Of a stretch of 64,000 bases of DNA, positions 16,752 through 24,522 are shown in pieces. The notes below the pieces were generated by a model. That model saw only the letters and a list, made by a program, of their open reading frames with translations. It was not told where the DNA came from and ran no database searches. The translations under genes and the position numbers were made by a program. How positions within the stretch are numbered: the first letter of the stretch is position 1; each line of letters begins with the position of its first letter. This DNA comes from Acanthopleuribacter pedis (GTDB lineage: Bacteria; Acidobacteriota; Holophagae; Acanthopleuribacterales; Acanthopleuribacteraceae). Location of the stretch: NCBI RefSeq assembly GCF_017377855.1, contig NZ_JAFREP010000024.1, positions 62,001-126,000 of the forward strand, given 5' to 3'.

Positions 16752-18386
16752 GTGAATGAACGCATGATCCCGATGATAAAAACCGAAAGCGTCTTTATCG
16801 AGAACATTCTCGATGAACTGGGTAGGGGTTCGCTTGTGTTTCCGCCTACCCCCCGGCCTTTTGTTTGGCAGCCCGTTGATATGCTCGCCTTATTTACAAG
16901 CATTATCAAGGGTCATCCCATCGGCACGCCCCTTCTGTGGGAAAAAACCCAGGACCACCCAGGTTCGAAGGTCATTACCAGTCGGGATGTTACAACAAGT
17001 TTTAAACCCAATTCTTCGACAGCCCATGCCTATATCCTTGACGGACAACAGCGTTTACTCACGCTATGGGGTTGCCTCGCGCACGATGATGCCCCCCTCC
17101 TTTCCGCCAATGCTGAACCCTGGTGGTGGGATGTCTTCTTTGATTTAAAAAACAAAATATTTGTTCACGCACGCAACGGCAGGGTTCCCATCACCTACTT
17201 CCCTGTTCGGGCACTCCTAAAAACCGTCGATTTTTTGGACGCCTCCAGAACCATTCAAAACGAATATGATGACCCAAAATCCTTAATCAAGGAGGCCGAA
17301 TTACTTGCCCAGAGAATAAGATCCTACAGGTTGCCCATTAATCGAATGAAAGGCGGCACCCTTTCCCAAGCTGTTGAAATCTGTGCTTTACTTGATAAAC
17401 CCGGCTCCTCATATGCTCCCGACCAAATCATTTCAGCGTTCAAATTCAACGGCCCAAACAACCCCAACCTTTCCCATTGGATCGATCAACGCCTTGCCGC
17501 TTTGGAAAATGAGAACTTCGGAACCATCAGTCGCATGGCGATCCTTCAAAGTATCGGTGCAATCGCTGGTGTCGTCATCCACAAAACGATGTGGACCGGC
17601 TTACCCAAAACCATCGACGATCAACTGATCAAAACGCTGGATAAGGCAGAAAAGGCGCTCTTCGCGGCGACTGATTTTCTGGTGAACACCGTGGGTGTAC
17701 CCGGCGCACCATTGCTTCCCTACATGCAACAGTTCACACTGTTGTGCGCCTTCTTTGACAAGTGCGCAAAACCAAACAGCACGCAAAAAGAACGGCTTAT
17801 TCATTGGTTTTGGGCCACTTCTTATTCCGGCTGGTTTGAAGACGTCAATCCAGTTTCCATGAAACATGCCATCCGGGACATGGTTCAATTTGCCCTTGGC
17901 GAATCGGAACACTTTACCTTCATGAATACCCAGGAATCCACCCGGCCTTTTCCCCACCTTTTCGACCCGCGAAGCGCCCGCGTGAAAGTATTACTTCTGA
18001 GGCAAATCGCTTGCAAACCGCTTGAGCCAAACACCGGCCAACCACTTGATTTAATCAATCTTGCCAACAACACAAACAACTGGCTTAGCTTATTTCCATT
18101 AGCAGATAATCTGGCGTTTCACACCGCGAACCGAATCCTAATCCCCAGAAAACTTGGAGAATCGCCGGTCTCATTGTTGCGGAACATACCACACCACATC
18201 CGTACCAAAGTCCTCAAGAGCCATTCTATTTCGGAGAAAGCCTATGAGCATCTTGTCGCGGGAGATGATGAGGCATTCATCGAGGCACGCGGAAAAACGC
18301 TAAAAAAGAAAGAGTTACATTTCATCATGTCGCAAGGCTTAAAAACAACTTATCCGACGCCCGGTCACAAAAAAGCACCTGCATAG
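16752..18386 (+). CDS. DUF262 (GmrSD-like) family protein
   Basis: The 544-residue protein has the DUF262 signature: FVWQPVDMLALFTSIIKGHPIGTPLLW near residues 36-62, then ILDGQQRLLTL (D97-R101), the DGQQR box that in the type IV restriction enzyme GmrSD belongs to a ParB/Srx-fold NTP-using domain. The C-terminal segment LKSHSISEKAYEHLVAGDDEAF...R matches the conserved tail of long DUF262 proteins; an HNH (DUF1524) domain as in GmrSD is not evident. It starts at GTG 16752, 8 bases after GAGG and 10 bases after the preceding stop, so it belongs to the same operon. It probably acts with the ATPase/TOPRIM pair in nucleic-acid defence. Confidence 0.75.
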   Translation: MNERMIPMIKTESVFIENILDELGRGSLVFPPTPRPFVWQPVDMLALFTSIIKGHPIGTPLLWEKTQDHPGSKVITSRDVTTSFKPNSSTAHAYILDGQQRLLTLWGCLAHDDAPLLSANAEPWWWDVFFDLKNKIFVHARNGRVPITYFPVRALLKTVDFLDASRTIQNEYDDPKSLIKEAELLAQRIRSYRLPINRMKGGTLSQAVEICALLDKPGSSYAPDQIISAFKFNGPNNPNLSHWIDQRLAALENENFGTISRMAILQSIGAIAGVVIHKTMWTGLPKTIDDQLIKTLDKAEKALFAATDFLVNTVGVPGAPLLPYMQQFTLLCAFFDKCAKPNSTQKERLIHWFWATSYSGWFEDVNPVSMKHAIRDMVQFALGESEHFTFMNTQESTRPFPHLFDPRSARVKVLLLRQIACKPLEPNTGQPLDLINLANNTNNWLSLFPLADNLAFHTANRILIPRKLGESPVSLLRNIPHHIRTKVLKSHSISEKAYEHLVAGDDEAFIEARGKTLKKKELHFIMSQGLKTTYPTPGHKKAPA

Positions 18387-18387
18387 G

Positions 18388-19467
18388 TTAAACCCGTCCG
18401 CGTTTTAGGCCTTGGATGTGGAGGCCGGTTTTGCCGGTGACGTGGTAGGTGCAGGCTAATGAATCGGACAGCGTGTCGAAGTGGCGCTGGGTGAGGTATA
18501 CCACCTCGTTGAGGCTGCAATTGCCATCCTCCAGCAGGTGGTCGCCTAGCGCGGTGATGCGCGTGTGGATCATGAGACGATGACGCACCAGGCTCGGGAC
18601 CGGGAGCGGGATGGGATCGCATTGGACGGTGATTTCCGCGCCGTTGTCGCACGCGGTCGGGTCGATGGCCGCGATGAAGGCGCGATCCACGTGCAGCCGC
18701 CACGGTAGGCGCTGATGACTGGGTTCCGGCGGCGTTTCGTGCTCGTGGTGGCGCAGCCACTCCAGGCTCGCCTCCAGCGTGACCGACTCCGGGATCAGCA
18801 CGGCATCCGCGGCCATCTGGCCGACGAAGTTGGTCAAAATCGCAACCTGGGTTTCGCCCTCCAAGGCGCGGCGCATGGTTTCCGTGACCACCACGTCCAT
18901 GCGCCGGTCGGTGGGGTGCCGGTAGGTCGCGGCGTCGGCCCGGACCAACTCGGGTTTGGCAAAACCCATGGCTTCGATGACCGCGCCGGCCATATCCAGC
19001 GCGGTTTGGTGGATGTCGATCAGGGTCAGTTGCAGTGGGATCTCGCGCAGCAACGGCAGCAAGGGTGAAATCAGGGTCGCGTAGGGCCCACAGCCCACGT
19101 ACACCAAGGCCACCGGTTCCTGTGGCCGGCGCGCGTGGATCGCGTGGACGGCATCGCGCACCGCGCGCAGGTACACGGCCGTGCGTCGGAACTCCAGCAG
19201 GCAATGGGCGGCGTGTTTGAGGCTGATGGCACGGCCGCAGGCCAGCCGCGTTTCCTGCATGTATTCGGGTTGTTGCGCGTCGCGTGCGTGTAATCCGGTA
19301 ATGCCCGCGTAGTGATCATGGATGGCCACACAATGCTGGAAAACATCACCCAGCATGGTCGCCGGGTCGAGGATCGCACGGGCATGCTCGCCGACCGCGG
19401 CGGCCAAAGCCGCACCGGAAAGCGCCGCACCGGAAAGCCCATCGCTTTCGCGTGGAACCGTCTTCAT
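18388..19467 (-). CDS. SAM-dependent methyltransferase-like protein
   Basis: The 359-residue protein has a Rossmann methyltransferase motif I (ALVYVGCGPYATLISPLL), an acidic motif (LTLIDIHQTALDMAG) and a motif IV-like DVVVTETMRRALEGE that recalls the double-E region of protein arginine methyltransferases. The N-terminal helical part contains AGITGLHARDAQQPEY. The substrate is unknown. ATG 19467 is chosen over the upstream 19629, whose extra 54 residues are Trp/Cys/Gly-rich and unlike coding sequence. The stop lies 2 bases from the convergent DUF262 gene stop, with no terminator between them. Confidence 0.65.
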   Translation of the reverse strand: MKTVPRESDGLSGAALSGAALAAAVGEHARAILDPATMLGDVFQHCVAIHDHYAGITGLHARDAQQPEYMQETRLACGRAISLKHAAHCLLEFRRTAVYLRAVRDAVHAIHARRPQEPVALVYVGCGPYATLISPLLPLLREIPLQLTLIDIHQTALDMAGAVIEAMGFAKPELVRADAATYRHPTDRRMDVVVTETMRRALEGETQVAILTNFVGQMAADAVLIPESVTLEASLEWLRHHEHETPPEPSHQRLPWRLHVDRAFIAAIDPTACDNGAEITVQCDPIPLPVPSLVRHRLMIHTRITALGDHLLEDGNCSLNEVVYLTQRHFDTLSDSLACTYHVTGKTGLHIQGLKRGRV

Positions 19468-19928
19468 GGGAACACCTTGTTTTTGGGATGATCCAGATTT
19501 ACCACAGCCTGCACAACCCGGCAACCATCCTTTCCACCAATCAGAAAAAGACCCGCGGCGGGACGCGCCGGGTACCACCCGACAGGAAATGCAGGGCGCG
19601 GCCCACGCCGCAACGCGCCATCCCGGCACCGCTTATGTAAACATAAGGACCGGTTTTCTTGAATTTGAATTTCCCGCCAAAAAAGTTGAAAGATGCTTTT
19701 TTTACTTATCCATTTGTGTCTTTGAAGTTTCTACCATAGGCACATTCATGGCTTATGTAAAGATTCAACAAAACACCTAAGATTCGATAACTTCCAGGGA
19801 CTGGTTTTGCGTATCCTTACCTGACCGTATCGGCCACCCTTTTTTCCTTGCCCAATCATTTCTTGCCGCCCGGTGTTTCACTTATTTCACACCGATTGGT
19901 GGCCAAAATTCATATTTAGGAGTTCTTA
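19468..19928. other. 461-bp intergenic region with repeated GCTTATGTAAA
   Basis: No gene is visible. GCTTATGTAAA occurs twice 120 bp apart (from 19631 and from 19751); the first copy is part of a small palindrome CTTATG-TAAA-CATAAG (19632-19647). These could be regulator sites for the divergent methyltransferase or the downstream beta-helix gene. The 3' half becomes AT-rich toward the beta-helix gene. Confidence 0.35.
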
Positions 19929-21419
19929 ATGATTTCAAAGGTATCGAACCTTTTAGTTTTAGTCTGTCTATCCGTAGCGACCATGAGTTCATTTGTATCT
20001 GCAGCCGGCGCAGATGTTTACGACGTCACCAACCCACCAACCGGCTACACCGCCGCCATCCCCGACGATAACGGCGACGACTTCGATGCAATCGACGCCC
20101 TCATCGACATGGTCCAGTCCAAAGGCGGTGGCACGCTTTATTTCCCCCCTGGCCGCTACCATATTTATGATCGCAACAATGAATTCTATTTCCGCATTTC
20201 CGATACACCCAACCTGACCCTGCTCGGCAGCGATTCCCAGCCGCTCCAGTCGATCATCTCCTTTGTGCATCGCACCACCGGCGATCCCAACACTTATTAT
20301 GACGACAAGGGTTTTTTCATCGAGCGTTCACCCTACTTCACGATGCGCAACCTGCACCTGACCTCGGAATCCGCGGTCGTCAACGGCAAACTCTCCCAAA
20401 ACATGGCCAACGGTTTGATGATCCGCCAAGGTTCGCCGCACGCCATGATCGACAACGTCGACTTCAGTTTCTTTTCCCGTCACGGTCTTTTGGTTCGTTC
20501 CGATGCGGTTGAAAAAAGCGACTACCTACGGGTAAACAACTGCCGCTTCAACGACATCCGCGCCATCGACGCCTCGCCCGACCACGAGTCGCGGGCCGCC
20601 TTCATCTCCTGCCAGGTGACCTTGGGTGATCGCGACAACTACTTGAAGGGCGTGTCCTTTACCAACTCTTATATCACCACCGCCGGTTTCGCCAACGTCA
20701 ACAACAACCAAGCGTTTTACGCGGGTTTCGTTCAAGATCTGACCTTTGCCAACAACACCATCGAAGGCCCGGCGATGCAGTCCGGCGACAACTACCACGA
20801 GAACCGCTTCAGCATTTTCCCCGATGCCCGCGGCGTAGAGATCTGGGGCAACACCTTTAAATCGGTCGGTTTCTCGCTGCATTCCGCGGTCGAAGCCCAC
20901 CACAACAACTTCTTTAACTGTCGCAACTTTCGCGCGGTAGGTTTTGGCAGCAAGTTCCACAGCAACACCTTCACCATCGACGGCAACGTGGGCATCCCCT
21001 ACATCGTTCACCTGGACGACTTCACGCCCACCCCGGAGCAAGGCAACCCGATCCATTTCTTCAACAACCACTTTCAGGGTTCCAACATGTTGGGCATCGA
21101 AAACGCGTTCCGCAACACGGACGGTTACGGTTGGTTGATTGAGAACAACACCTTCGACGGCATCCCCTACCCGATCCTGATCCGTGAAGGCGGCGACGGT
21201 CAGCACGTGATCCAAAACAACAGGTTCTATTTCCAGCAAGGCGCGGGCGGCGGCATCACCTTCCAAATCCCCACGGCAATCAACGCGGCTTGGAATGTGT
21301 GTTACCTGACCAACAACCACTTCACCGGGTTCACCTGGGCTTTTGACGACACCTTGAGTCGTACCTTCAACATCTACGACGGCAATACCCACAACGGCCA
21401 ACCGGTTTCCGGCGAATAA
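19929..21419 (+). CDS. secreted right-handed beta-helix protein
   Basis: The 496-residue protein has a signal peptide (about 1-26, cleavage near VSAAGA) and then DDFDAIDALIDMVQSKGGGTLYFPPGRY, the standard entry motif of pectate-lyase-3/right-handed beta-helix proteins that bind or cleave polysaccharides. Many later rungs repeat the N-x-F/NN-x-F pattern (NNCRFNDI, FANNTIEGP, EIWGNTFKSVG, FFNNHFQGS, IENNTFDGI). No catalytic residues can be assigned. TAGGAG lies 7 bases before the ATG. It is a single-gene unit with an intrinsic terminator right after it. Confidence 0.85.
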   Translation: MISKVSNLLVLVCLSVATMSSFVSAAGADVYDVTNPPTGYTAAIPDDNGDDFDAIDALIDMVQSKGGGTLYFPPGRYHIYDRNNEFYFRISDTPNLTLLGSDSQPLQSIISFVHRTTGDPNTYYDDKGFFIERSPYFTMRNLHLTSESAVVNGKLSQNMANGLMIRQGSPHAMIDNVDFSFFSRHGLLVRSDAVEKSDYLRVNNCRFNDIRAIDASPDHESRAAFISCQVTLGDRDNYLKGVSFTNSYITTAGFANVNNNQAFYAGFVQDLTFANNTIEGPAMQSGDNYHENRFSIFPDARGVEIWGNTFKSVGFSLHSAVEAHHNNFFNCRNFRAVGFGSKFHSNTFTIDGNVGIPYIVHLDDFTPTPEQGNPIHFFNNHFQGSNMLGIENAFRNTDGYGWLIENNTFDGIPYPILIREGGDGQHVIQNNRFYFQQGAGGGITFQIPTAINAAWNVCYLTNNHFTGFTWAFDDTLSRTFNIYDGNTHNGQPVSGE

Positions 21420-21445
21420 GCAAAGCAACACATCATGATTAAAAG

Positions 21446-21476
21446 ACGGCGCCCCGGCAACGGCGGCGCCGTTTTT
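21446..21476 (+). terminator. intrinsic terminator
   Basis: ACGGCGCC (21446-21453) and GGCGCCGT (21465-21472) form an 8-bp GC-rich stem followed by TTTTT. It ends the beta-helix transcript; the A-run on the other side could let it serve the opposing SRPBCC gene as well. Confidence 0.85.
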
Positions 21477-21487
21477 GGTTGGGGTCC

Positions 21488-21970
21488 TCAGGCCGGACAC
21501 GCCAAGGGATGCGGTCGGCCCTCGGTCAAACGAAAACACATTTCGCGATGGACCTTGCGCAAGTCCCTCAGCATCATCACCTTCAGCAGCGGGGTGAACA
21601 AGCGGGCGAACCCGCCGAATTCAATCACGGCATGGGAACGAATCAGACAACGATCGGCGGCAACGGCCTGGATGGTCCAGCGATTGCGGGCGCTTTTGAC
21701 GATCCCCGGTAGCCCGGTCACCACCTCATACTCGAACATCATGGTCTCGGGCCGAAACAAAACCAGCCGCTCGATGACCTGGCCGGGGGAAAAAGGACCA
21801 AACCCTTTTTGTGGCGCGCAGGTGCGCAGGACGCCCTCGCGCAATGGGCCGTCCAGAGACGAAGCCTTTAGGAACGAGGTCCATTCGGCGACGTCGCCAA
21901 AGGCTTCGCCCAACAAACGCCAGGCCTCGGCGGCGGGGACGACGACCGGGGTTTTTAGAATCAATTCCAT
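21488..21970 (-). CDS. SRPBCC/START-fold protein
   Basis: The 160-residue product matches the SRPBCC (polyketide cyclase/dehydrase-like) fold: an opening beta strand MELILKTPVVVPAAEAWRLLGEAFGDVAEW, a central ERLVLFRPETMMFEYEV, and a long C-terminal helix (FTPLLKVMMLRDLRKVHREM). Such proteins bind small hydrophobic ligands in a cavity. It has AGAGGAGAG before the ATG. It lies about 105 bases downstream of the GyrI-domain regulator on the same strand, so the two may be co-transcribed. Confidence 0.7.
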   Translation of the reverse strand: MELILKTPVVVPAAEAWRLLGEAFGDVAEWTSFLKASSLDGPLREGVLRTCAPQKGFGPFSPGQVIERLVLFRPETMMFEYEVVTGLPGIVKSARNRWTIQAVAADRCLIRSHAVIEFGGFARLFTPLLKVMMLRDLRKVHREMCFRLTEGRPHPLACPA

Positions 21971-22075
21971 ACAACTCTCCTCTTCAAAAGGGCGCGACCG
22001 GGCACGGCGGGGCCCTCGGGCTCGTGGCGCCCGGCTTCAGGTTTGGGTTTGATACGGAGGCAATCCGAGCTAGTT

Positions 22076-22924
22076 CTAAGACTGCCTCGGCGGGGATTCG
22101 TTTTTGGCGACGGGCACTTGCAGTTCCACCACGATGCCGTTGGGATCGGCGCCCAAACCAAAATCAAAAAACAGCTCGCGGTAGGGGCCGGCCATGCAGT
22201 AATGGTTCGCTTCAATCCAGCGTGCAATTTGGCCGAAGGCGGCAATGATCGGATCGGGACCACCGCTTTGGTAAGAGGTCGCCATGGTGGGCACCGCCGC
22301 CAGGGTTTTCGGCTGCAAAACCAAGCCGTCGCCCAGCACCACCGGCGCGGCCACCGCTTTGTTCAGCACAAATCCGAGTTCCACCGCGTTGTCCTCCAGC
22401 CGAAATGCATCGCCGTGAACGATGCACAGGAAGGGACCCAGCACACCGGCGCCAACCTGGCGCGGCACCTCGGTCACGATTTCGGTGGTGAGGCGCAAGC
22501 CGTCTTCCAGGGTTGCGAGCCGGGCCGAGGTGGCGAGGAACCCCTGCTCGGGGATCGCTTTGACGACGATGTCAAGGGGTGCCTCGGCGGTTTCGTTGTG
22601 CTGCAAACGGGCTTCAATCCCGCGCAGGCGCCGTTGCGATGCCAACAGATCCTGCTCGACCTCGGCCTTGCGCATCAGCAACATGCCGCGGATTTCCTCG
22701 TTGGAAACGCCCTTCTGCACGAGTTGGGTAATCTGTTCCAAACTGAGGCCCAGATCGCGCAAGGCCAAAATGCGGTTTAGCTCGGGCAATTGGTTCACGC
22801 TGTAGAAACGATAGCCGGTGTCTTCCGCCACATGGCAGGGTTGGAACAACCCGATGTGGTCGTAATGATGCAACAGGCGTTTGGAGACCCTGGCTATTTT
22901 GGAAAAAGCACCGACGCGAAACAT
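22076..22924 (-). CDS. MerR-family regulator with GyrI-like effector domain
   Basis: The 282-residue protein combines a MerR helix-turn-helix (FSKIARVSKRLLHHYDHIGLF, residues about 6-26), the long dimer helix (KAEVEQDLLASQRRLRGIEARL) and a C-terminal GyrI-like/BmrR-type effector-binding domain with AGPYRELFFDFG. Proteins of this build sense bulky organic compounds. I start it at ATG 22924 (MFRVGAFSK), which removes 14 residues lying in the promoter. It is preceded by a MerR-type promoter and is likely autoregulated. Confidence 0.85.
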   Translation of the reverse strand: MFRVGAFSKIARVSKRLLHHYDHIGLFQPCHVAEDTGYRFYSVNQLPELNRILALRDLGLSLEQITQLVQKGVSNEEIRGMLLMRKAEVEQDLLASQRRLRGIEARLQHNETAEAPLDIVVKAIPEQGFLATSARLATLEDGLRLTTEIVTEVPRQVGAGVLGPFLCIVHGDAFRLEDNAVELGFVLNKAVAAPVVLGDGLVLQPKTLAAVPTMATSYQSGGPDPIIAAFGQIARWIEANHYCMAGPYRELFFDFGLGADPNGIVVELQVPVAKNESPPRQS

Positions 22925-22951
22925 GATCACCCCCGTTTCCTGTTGGTTCAA

Positions 22952-22982
22952 AAGGTAAACGATCACGTAACGTCAGGGTCAA
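22952..22982 (-). promoter_or_regulatory. MerR-type 19-bp-spacer promoter
   Basis: Reading the minus strand, TTGACC (plus 22977-22982) and TACCTT (plus 22952-22957) are separated by 19 bp containing CTGACGTTACGTGATCG, close to the CTGACGTTACGTCAG dyad typical of MerR-family sites. It sits 28 bases upstream of the regulator's ATG. Confidence 0.75.
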
Positions 22983-23218
22983 GGTGATTTTTTTGAAAAT
23001 GTGGCTTGGCCGCGCATGGGTCACGTCGGAGAACGTCAAAGGTCCTGGAGCGACGCCCCCAATGGTCGCGTACCCGAAGCGGGGCTCGACGACCAAAAGC
23101 GCGGGCAGCCGGCATCGCGCCCTTTCAATATAGATGCCCGCGTGTTTTGCCAAACATCGGGCGGCGATGGTGGGAAACACGGCTTTGAAACCGTTTTGAA
23201 AAAGCGGGTTGATTCGGC

Positions 23219-23247
23219 TTGCGTCGGGTTGAGCCGCGATATACAAT
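23219..23247 (+). promoter_or_regulatory. possible promoter of Hsp70-like gene
   Basis: TTGCGT (23219-23224), a 17-bp spacer and TACAAT (23242-23247) lie 22 bases before the ATG. The -10 is good, the -35 poor. Confidence 0.35.
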
Positions 23248-23268
23248 CGCGGTCCTTTGGGGGTCGGC

Positions 23269-24522
23269 ATGCAAAAAGGGATCTGCGCCATTGATTTCGG
23301 AACGTCCAACACGGTGATGGCTTACGTCAACAACGGCGAGGTGGCCTTGGCGAGGTTGGAACAAAACAACAACGTGATTCCAAGCACGGTGTTTTACGGG
23401 GTGGAGGGCGAAACGGCCTTCGGCCGCGAGGCGATTGAGCTGTTTAAAGAAGGCGAAGAGGGGCGGTTCATGCGCAGCTTGAAACGCATTTTGGGGACGC
23501 GCCTGATGGGCCAGGGCACCAGCGTCAACGGCCGCCAAAAAAAATACGAGGCGATCATCGCCGACTTTTTGCGCAACACCAAAAAAGGCGTTGAGCGCAC
23601 CATGGGGACCGAATTCGACAGGGTGGTGATGGGCCGACCCGTTTTTTTTCAGGACAACGACGAGGAAACCGACCAGCGCGCCCAGGACGAGCTGGAACGC
23701 ATCGCCAAGTCGATTGGATTTAAAGAAGTGAGTTTCCAGTTTGAACCGATTGCGGCGTCCTTCGCCCACGAGCAGGAATTGCAGAAAGAGGCCTTGGCGT
23801 TGGTGGTCGACATCGGCGGCGGTACCTCGGATTTCACGGTGATGCGCCTGTCCAAGGAAAAGAGCAAACAAATGGACCGGCGCGGCGATGTCTTGGCCAA
23901 CACGGGAACGCGCATTGGCGGCAACGATTTCGACAAAACCTTTTGTCTGAGTTCCTTTATGCAGAATTTTGGCTTTGGCCAGACTTACGGCGACAAAAAT
24001 TTGCCGCTGCCGAACCTGCTGTTTTACACCATGTCGGAATGGTCCGAGATTCATACCTTGTACAACCGCCAGGTAATGGAGCAGGCCAAGGGTTTCCAGC
24101 GCGAGGTGAAGCAGAAGGAACCTTTTGGGCGGTTTGTGGAGTTGTTGGAAGAAGAGAGCGGCCACAAGGTATTGGACCACGTGGAGCAGGCCAAGATTGC
24201 GTTGTCGGATGTAGCGCAAACGGATGTCTTGTTTGATTTTTTGAGTCATCCGTTTGAGGCGGCGGTGACGCGGGAAGAGCTGAACAACCGGGTTACCGAG
24301 CACGTGGACAAAATCATCACCTGCTCGCAAAAGTGCGTGGCGACGGCGGGCATCACCCCTGCCGATTTGGACCTGATCATCCTCACCGGCGGCACGACGG
24401 AGAATCCCTACCTGCGCCGCCGCGTCATCGAAACCTATCCCAACGCGACCTTGTCGGAAAACGGCAAGCTGGCCAGCGTGGCGACGGGTTTGGGTTTCGA
24501 CGCGATGCGCCGCTACGCCTAG
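23269..24522 (+). CDS. Hsp70-like ATPase, YegD type
   Basis: The 417-residue protein has an actin/Hsp70 fold: phosphate loop 1 AIDFGTSNTVMAY, phosphate loop 2 ALVVDIGGGTSDFTV and the adenosine loop LIILTGGTTENPYL. It lacks the substrate-binding and lid domains of DnaK, as in YegD-type stand-alone Hsp70-like proteins, whose function is not well defined. The ATG at 23269 has a G-rich GGGGG site upstream and puts the first ATP motif at residue 7. Its stop overlaps the stop of the convergent kinase gene by four bases. Confidence 0.88.
   Translation: MQKGICAIDFGTSNTVMAYVNNGEVALARLEQNNNVIPSTVFYGVEGETAFGREAIELFKEGEEGRFMRSLKRILGTRLMGQGTSVNGRQKKYEAIIADFLRNTKKGVERTMGTEFDRVVMGRPVFFQDNDEETDQRAQDELERIAKSIGFKEVSFQFEPIAASFAHEQELQKEALALVVDIGGGTSDFTVMRLSKEKSKQMDRRGDVLANTGTRIGGNDFDKTFCLSSFMQNFGFGQTYGDKNLPLPNLLFYTMSEWSEIHTLYNRQVMEQAKGFQREVKQKEPFGRFVELLEEESGHKVLDHVEQAKIALSDVAQTDVLFDFLSHPFEAAVTREELNNRVTEHVDKIITCSQKCVATAGITPADLDLIILTGGTTENPYLRRRVIETYPNATLSENGKLASVATGLGFDAMRRYA

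Noticed and set aside
22043..22780. 245-codon plus-strand frame opposite the GyrI-domain regulator
   Set aside because: The minus-strand gene has clear MerR and GyrI-like domains and a matching promoter; the plus frame has none.
23125..24330. 401-codon minus-strand frame opposite the Hsp70-like gene
   Set aside because: The plus strand has all Hsp70 nucleotide-binding motifs; the minus frame is a shadow rich in His/Arg/Gln.
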